Assembly (NCBI GenBank): GCA_038145245.1
Contig: JAYQPI010000004.1
Span: forward strand, 1-56,566
Origin: Fontibacterium sp038145245
GTDB lineage: Bacteria; Pseudomonadota; Alphaproteobacteria; Pelagibacterales; Pelagibacteraceae
Length of the DNA: 56,566 nt
Reading direction: 5' to 3'
Positions 52,209 through 56,566 of this stretch are shown here, piece after piece. Positions within the stretch are counted from its first letter, which is position 1; the number at the start of each line of letters is the position of its first letter. The notes under the pieces were generated by a model that was not told the origin of the DNA, made no database searches, and saw only the letters and a program-made list of their open reading frames with translations. The translations under genes were made by a program, and so were the position numbers.

Positions 52209-54121
52209 TGTTGAATACCCCGTTATTAGATAAAATTAAAAACCCTCAAGATTTAAAAAAGTTAGAAGTTTCTCAACTTAAAACTTTAGCTGATGAATTA
52301 AGATTAGAATTAATTGATGCAGTCTCAGTAACAGGAGGGCATCTTGGTGCCGGCCTTGGTGTTGTTGAATTAACTATTGCAATTCATTATCTTTTTGACA
52401 CTCCTAATGACAGATTGGTTTGGGATGTAGGTCATCAAGCTTATCCACATAAAATTTTAACAGAGCGAAGAGATAAAATTAGAACTCTAAGAAAAGGTAA
52501 GGGGTTATCTGGATTTACAAAAAGATCTGAAAGTATTTATGATCCATTTGGCGCGGCACACAGTTCAACTTCTATATCAGCATCATTAGGAATGGCCGTT
52601 GCAAGAGATTTGGACGATAGAAATAACAATGTGATAGCCGTCATTGGGGATGGAGCCATGAGTGCAGGAATGGCTTATGAAGCCATGAATAATGCAGGTT
52701 CAATGAAATCTAGATTAATTGTTATTTTAAATGATAACGATATGTCTATCGCTCCTCCAGTGGGTGCAATGAGATCATATCTTGCAAAATTACTTTCAGG
52801 AAAAACTTATATAGGATTTAGAGGTTTTTTAAAAAAAATTGCATCATTGTTTCCAAAATCAATCAAATCAAGAGCTGCACGATTTGAGGAGTATTTTAGA
52901 GGTCTGGCAGTTGGAGGGACTTTATTTGACGAGCTTGGATTTTATTATGTAGGAACTATCGATGGACATGATTTTAATCAGTTAATTCCAGTGTTAAAAA
53001 ATGTAAGAGACTCAAAACATAGTGGACCATTTTTAGTTCACGTTATCACACAAAAAGGAAAGGGTTATAAGCCAGCAGAAACTTCAGAGGATAAGTTTCA
53101 TGGGGTTAATAAATTTGATGTCATTACAGGAACGCAAGTAAAACTTACATCTAATGCACCGACATTTACAAAGGTTTATGGTGAAACTCTTACGAAACAT
53201 GGAGAAATAGATAATAAAATTGTTGCAATTACAGGAGCAATGCCTTCAGGAACAGGGGTAGATATTTTTGCAAAAAAATTTCCAAAACGTACATTTGATG
53301 TTGGTATTGCAGAGCAGCACGCAGTAACTTTCGCAGCAGGACTTGCTACAGAAGGATACAAACCCTTCGCAACAATTTACTCAACATTTTTACAAAGAGC
53401 TTATGATCAAGTAGTTCATGATGTTGCAATTCAATGTCTCCCAGTAAGATTTGCAATTGATAGAGCGGGTTTAGTAGGCGCAGATGGTCCAACACACGCA
53501 GGTTCATTTGATATTACTTATCTTGCAACACTTCCAAATTTTATAGTAATGGCACCAAGCGATGAAGCAGAATTAGTTAGAATGATTAATACTGCTGTTA
53601 CAATAAACGATAGGCCTTCAGCATTTAGATATCCAAGAGGAAATGGTTATGGAGTTAATCTTCCAAATATTAATGAAGTATTAGAAATAGGAAAAGGAAG
53701 AGTAATCAAAAAAGGAAATAAAATTTGCTTATTAAGTTTAGGGACAAGATTACATGAATGCGTTAAAGCAGCTCAGCAATTAGATGCAAAAGGAATATTT
53801 ACAACAGTTATTGATGCAAGATTTGCAAAACCATTAGATGAAGAGTTAATTTTAGAGACTGTAAAAAATCACGAAGTATTAATTACAATTGAAGAAGGGT
53901 CTATAGGTGGATTTGGTTCCCATGTTTCGCATTTATTAGCAGAGAGTGGAGTTTTTGATAAAGGGTTAAAATTTAGATCTATGATCTTACCAGATGTTTT
54001 TATCGATCAAGATAAACCAGAAAGAATGTATGATGTTGCAGAGCTTAATGCTTCGCACATATCTAAAAAAGCTCTAGATGTTTTTTTTGGTGAGAAAACT
54101 TTATCTAGATCAATAAAGTAA
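52208..54121 (+). CDS. dxs: 1-deoxy-D-xylulose-5-phosphate synthase
   Basis: It condenses pyruvate and glyceraldehyde 3-phosphate in the first step of the MEP isoprenoid path, using thiamine diphosphate. The 637-residue protein has VTGGHLGAGLGVVELTIA near 39, WDVGHQAYPHKILTER, the TPP motif VIGDGAMSAGMAYEAMNN, LNDNDMSIAPPVGAM, and in the second half FDVGIAEQHAVTFAAGLA and DRAGLVGADGPTHAG. It overlaps ispA by 1 base. It is the third TPP-related gene in the window besides tkt and thiE. Confidence 0.97.
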   Translation: MLNTPLLDKIKNPQDLKKLEVSQLKTLADELRLELIDAVSVTGGHLGAGLGVVELTIAIHYLFDTPNDRLVWDVGHQAYPHKILTERRDKIRTLRKGKGLSGFTKRSESIYDPFGAAHSSTSISASLGMAVARDLDDRNNNVIAVIGDGAMSAGMAYEAMNNAGSMKSRLIVILNDNDMSIAPPVGAMRSYLAKLLSGKTYIGFRGFLKKIASLFPKSIKSRAARFEEYFRGLAVGGTLFDELGFYYVGTIDGHDFNQLIPVLKNVRDSKHSGPFLVHVITQKGKGYKPAETSEDKFHGVNKFDVITGTQVKLTSNAPTFTKVYGETLTKHGEIDNKIVAITGAMPSGTGVDIFAKKFPKRTFDVGIAEQHAVTFAAGLATEGYKPFATIYSTFLQRAYDQVVHDVAIQCLPVRFAIDRAGLVGADGPTHAGSFDITYLATLPNFIVMAPSDEAELVRMINTAVTINDRPSAFRYPRGNGYGVNLPNINEVLEIGKGRVIKKGNKICLLSLGTRLHECVKAAQQLDAKGIFTTVIDARFAKPLDEELILETVKNHEVLITIEEGSIGGFGSHVSHLLAESGVFDKGLKFRSMILPDVFIDQDKPERMYDVAELNASHISKKALDVFFGEKTLSRSIK

Positions 54122-54135
54122 TTAGAAGATTTGAT

Positions 54136-55830
54136 GTGAACCATTCAAATCAATTAAATTTCGATACAATTATTGTTGGCGCTGGAAGCGCAGGGTGTTT
54201 ACTTGCAAATCGTTTGTCTAAAGACTCAAATCATCGAGTTTTATTAATTGAGGCAGGCGGAGAAGATAACTGGTTTTGGATTAAAATACCCGTTGGCTAT
54301 TTATTTACTATTACAAACCCTAGAACTGATTGGTGTTTTAAAACTGAATGTGATCCTGGATTAAATGGAAGATCGATCCATTATGCAAGAGGAAGAGTTG
54401 TTGGTGGGTCCTCATCAATTAATGCAATGATTTATATGCGAGGTCAATCTGGTGATTACAATCATTGGGCTAAAGTTACAGGAGATGAAAATTGGAATTG
54501 GAAAAATGTATTAGAGACACATAAATTAATAGAAAATTATTTTGATGGAGCGAATGAGTGGCATGGAGACAAAGGAGAGATCCGAGTTGAAAAACCAAGA
54601 GTAAAATGGAAAATTTTAGATGCTTGGCAAAAGGCTGCAAGTGAACAAGGCATTCCTTCAATTCCAGAGTTTAATAGAGGCGATAATTTTGGCTCTGCAT
54701 ATTTTCATGTAAATCAAAAAAAAGGTGTGCGTTGGTCTATGGCAGATGCTTTTTTACATCCTATTCGAGATAGAAAAAATTTAACTGTAATGACACAAAC
54801 TCAAGTTTTAAAAATCCTTACAAAAAACATTTCAGACACGACAAGAAATCAAAAATGTTATCAAACTAAAGCATGGGCCAATTCTAAAAATGAAGTTTAT
54901 GGACTAGAAATATTAAATCAAAACAATAAAAAAATAGTTACGGCAAAGAATGAAGTTATTCTAGCTTCGGGGGCTATAAGCTCTCCACATTTATTACAAA
55001 TTTCAGGAATAGGATCATCAGATTATCTGAAGTCTATAGGAGTAAATCCTGTTTTAAATTTAAAAGGAGTTGGAGAAAATTTACAAGATCACTTGCAAAT
55101 TAGATCAGTTTATCAGGTTTCAAATTGTAAGACTGTAAATACATTATATAAAAATTTAATAACTCGAGTTGGAATGGCTTTGCAGTATGCCATATTTAGA
55201 TCAGGACCTCTTACCATGCCACCTTCTACATTAGGTGCATTCGCAAAAAGCGACTCCAGTCAAGCAAGCGCAAATATGGAATGGCATGTTCAACCCTTAT
55301 CCCTTCCTAAATTTGGAGAAAATTTACATCCTTATAACGCCATTACTCCAAGCGTTTGTAATTTAAGACCAACTTCTAGAGGATGGATTAGAGCTGTAAG
55401 TCCAGATCCAATGAATTATCCAAAAATATTTTGTAATTATTTATCTACAGAAGAAGATCTTAAAGTTGCAGTTATAGGTTTAAAAAAAACACGAGAGATT
55501 ATGCATAGTAAATCTTTAGAGCCATTTAGTCCAAAAGAGATTCTTCCAGGAGAAAATATTCAAACAAACAATGATTTAATAAATGCTGCAAGAAATTTAG
55601 GAACAACTATTTTTCATCCAGTTGGAACTTGTGCTATGGGAAAAATAGATAGTAATGGAGTTGCGGAAAATGAACTAACAGTTCTCGATTCAAATTGCCG
55701 AGTTAGAGGAATATCGCGTTTGAGAGTAGTAGATGCATCTTCAATGCCAACAATTACTTCAGGTAATACTAATGCCCCTGTAATGGTTATTGCAGAAACA
55801 GTTGCTAGGGAGATTTTATCTAATATTTAG
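54136..55830 (+). CDS. GMC-family FAD oxidoreductase (choline-dehydrogenase-like)
   Basis: The 564-residue flavoprotein begins with GTG and has the FAD loop TIIVGAGSAGCLLANRLSKD, the GMC signature GRVVGGSSSINAMIYMRGQS near 89-108, ISSPHLLQISGIG and the C-terminal active-site pair FHPVGTCAMG and SGNTNAPVMVIAE. Such enzymes oxidise alcohols, choline or sugar alcohols to aldehydes. No betB or transporter lies next to it, so the substrate is unknown. It is 14 bases after dxs. Confidence 0.9.
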   Translation: MNHSNQLNFDTIIVGAGSAGCLLANRLSKDSNHRVLLIEAGGEDNWFWIKIPVGYLFTITNPRTDWCFKTECDPGLNGRSIHYARGRVVGGSSSINAMIYMRGQSGDYNHWAKVTGDENWNWKNVLETHKLIENYFDGANEWHGDKGEIRVEKPRVKWKILDAWQKAASEQGIPSIPEFNRGDNFGSAYFHVNQKKGVRWSMADAFLHPIRDRKNLTVMTQTQVLKILTKNISDTTRNQKCYQTKAWANSKNEVYGLEILNQNNKKIVTAKNEVILASGAISSPHLLQISGIGSSDYLKSIGVNPVLNLKGVGENLQDHLQIRSVYQVSNCKTVNTLYKNLITRVGMALQYAIFRSGPLTMPPSTLGAFAKSDSSQASANMEWHVQPLSLPKFGENLHPYNAITPSVCNLRPTSRGWIRAVSPDPMNYPKIFCNYLSTEEDLKVAVIGLKKTREIMHSKSLEPFSPKEILPGENIQTNNDLINAARNLGTTIFHPVGTCAMGKIDSNGVAENELTVLDSNCRVRGISRLRVVDASSMPTITSGNTNAPVMVIAETVAREILSNI

Positions 55831-55868
55831 AGTTATTAACATACACTCTTTAAAGTAGAAAATTTGAT

Positions 55869-55896
55869 TCAAAATGGAATCAAAATGGAATCAAAA
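55869..55896 (+). repeat. short tandem repeat between GMC gene and DUF2237 gene
   Basis: Two full copies of the 11-base unit TCAAAATGGAA (55869-55879, 55880-55890) are followed by a partial third copy. It occupies the 87-base convergent gap after the GMC oxidoreductase stop. No function is evident. Confidence 0.75.
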
Positions 55897-55917
55897 CGAG
55901 AACATCTGAACTTTGAA

Positions 55918-56298
55918 TTAAGAGATATCCACAGCAAACTTCTTTAAAGTGTCCATGGGTATGACTTCCAAGGTCTTTAAATGAGTTCTTCTAAGATAGA
56001 TTTTACATCCGTGTCCAGCGTCAATTGCCCGTTTTACCCAACTTGCACAAACACACCAATTATCTCCATCTTTTAAACCTTCAAATCCAAACTCAGGATG
56101 AGGCGTAATTAAATCATTACCGTTTTCTTTGCACCAATTTAGAAAGTCACTATTAACTTTTGCGCAGACACAGTGCATTCCAACATCTGTTTTATCTGTG
56201 TTGCACGAACCATCTCTAAACCAACCGGTTACTGGATTCATAGAACAAGGCTCAATATCTTCACCTAGTACGTTTTTTTGTTTTGGAATTTTATTCAT
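55918..56298 (-). CDS. DUF2237 family protein
   Basis: The 126-residue protein starts at the ATG at 56298, giving MNKIPKQKNVLGEDIEPC, because the in-frame extension to 56364 would read through the neighbouring oxygenase gene and carries no family sequence. The DUF2237 pattern is plain: NVLGEDIEPCSMNPVTGWFRDG, MHCVCAKVNSDFLNWCKENGNDL (split runs here shortened: MHCVCAKV, FLNWCKENGNDL), PHPEFGFEGLKDGDNWCVCA and LEVIPMDTLKKFA. It has six or more cysteines, some probably binding metal. The biochemical role of the family is not known. It overlaps the upstream gene by 8 bases. Confidence 0.85.
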   Translation of the reverse strand: MNKIPKQKNVLGEDIEPCSMNPVTGWFRDGSCNTDKTDVGMHCVCAKVNSDFLNWCKENGNDLITPHPEFGFEGLKDGDNWCVCASWVKRAIDAGHGCKIYLRRTHLKTLEVIPMDTLKKFAVDIS

Positions 56299-56566
56299 GT
56301 TTAAAAACGTTTGCAATTTTTTCATCAATGGTTGCATTAAATGAAAATGATCTTCGTTCATCACCTGATTGAAAAGGGTAAGCAGTGTGCATTAAGTAGT
56401 TTGGAAATAAGATCATATCGCCAACTTTTGGTATATGATTATAAATACTTTTATTTAAAAAATTTCTTGATCCATGAATAAAATCAATTGTGCCATGGGT
56501 TTTTAAATTGTGTTTGTGAGTTCTTATATCTTCATTTAGAGATTTTGGAACTTTAAGATAACCAAC
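56291..56566 (-). CDS. putative 2OG-Fe(II) oxygenase, C-terminal part (cut by window edge)
   Basis: An open frame of 91 residues enters from the right edge and stops at TAA (56291-56293). It shows the C-terminal half of the 2OG-Fe(II) oxygenase 5 type family: a GDMILFPNYLMHTAYPF strand with the likely second iron-ligand histidine, then ERRSFSFNATID with the arginine that binds 2-oxoglutarate. The first H-x-D ligands would lie upstream, outside the window. It overlaps the DUF2237 start by 8 bases, so the two are likely co-translated. Substrate is unknown. Confidence 0.75.
   Translation of the reverse strand, partial: VGYLKVPKSLNEDIRTHKHNLKTHGTIDFIHGSRNFLNKSIYNHIPKVGDMILFPNYLMHTAYPFQSGDERRSFSFNATIDEKIANVFKHE

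Noticed and set aside
55869..55896. CRISPR-like repeat array
   Set aside because: The unit is 11 bases, copies touch with no spacers, and no cas genes are present.
56299..56364. Longer start for the DUF2237 protein
   Set aside because: The extension reads through the oxygenase gene in another frame and the family begins near the later ATG.

Overview
The window looks like a chromosomal segment of a streamlined, very AT-rich marine alphaproteobacterium, most likely SAR11 (Pelagibacterales). The grounds are the strong A/T bias in every gene, gene-to-gene gaps of a few bases with many overlaps, lysine- and isoleucine-rich proteins, and alphaproteobacterial gene orders (zapA / 5-FCL; yebC / ruvC / ybgC / tolQRAB / pal / cpoB / tilS / ftsH / folP / glmM). 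I see no insertion sequences, integrases, CRISPR arrays or rRNA genes, and no stretch over 300 bases is left without a gene call. The lineage is inferred from these traits and has not been tested by a search.

Layout. 1-4902 (minus): start of efp, then thiE, class I fructose-bisphosphate aldolase, pgk and tkt, a central-carbon operon. 4978-20343 (plus): a coiled-coil protein plus ZapA, 5-FCL, a YmdB-type phosphoesterase, yebC, an unusual RuvC-like resolvase, the Tol-Pal envelope system, cpoB, tilS, ftsH, folP, glmM and thiD. purA (plus) then converges on rpoH and rluD (minus), followed by tRNA-Arg(UCG).

23844-24947 (minus): a second Pal-like lipoprotein and two unrecognised small membrane proteins. 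25087-37903 is a molybdenum island: moaA-C-D-E, a Tat-exported sulfite dehydrogenase-like molybdoenzyme with its cytochrome c and a TauE/SafE-type exporter, moaB, moeA, mobA, a dedicated NifU/IscU-like protein, fdhD, and an NAD-dependent formate dehydrogenase (fused FdsG-FdsB, plus FdsA). An HPP-family membrane protein (37907-38401) sits against the end of fdsA.

38559-43867: a branched-chain-amino-acid-type ABC importer (binding protein, terminator, two ATPases, two permeases) and a small membrane protein. 43875-45545: formate-tetrahydrofolate ligase (minus). 45735-48537: the three-gene proton-translocating transhydrogenase. 48546-51023 (minus): an ABC-2 exporter and Sua5/TsaC. 51040-54121: xseB, ispA, dxs. 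54136-55830: a GMC oxidoreductase. The right edge (minus) holds a DUF2237 protein and the C-terminal part of a 2OG-Fe(II) oxygenase-like protein.

Working together: the molybdenum island makes the cofactor and uses it in two oxidations, sulfite in the periplasm (electrons to cytochrome c) and formate in the cytoplasm (to NADH). fhs offers formate the alternative route into folate one-carbon units, and pntAB can turn NADH into NADPH. This fits a one-carbon and sulfur-compound oxidising heterotroph. The points most worth a second look are the phage-type RuvC sitting exactly where ruvA and ruvB are missing, the duplicated pal with its unknown membrane partners, and the Fe-S scaffold protein placed inside the formate dehydrogenase maturation cluster.
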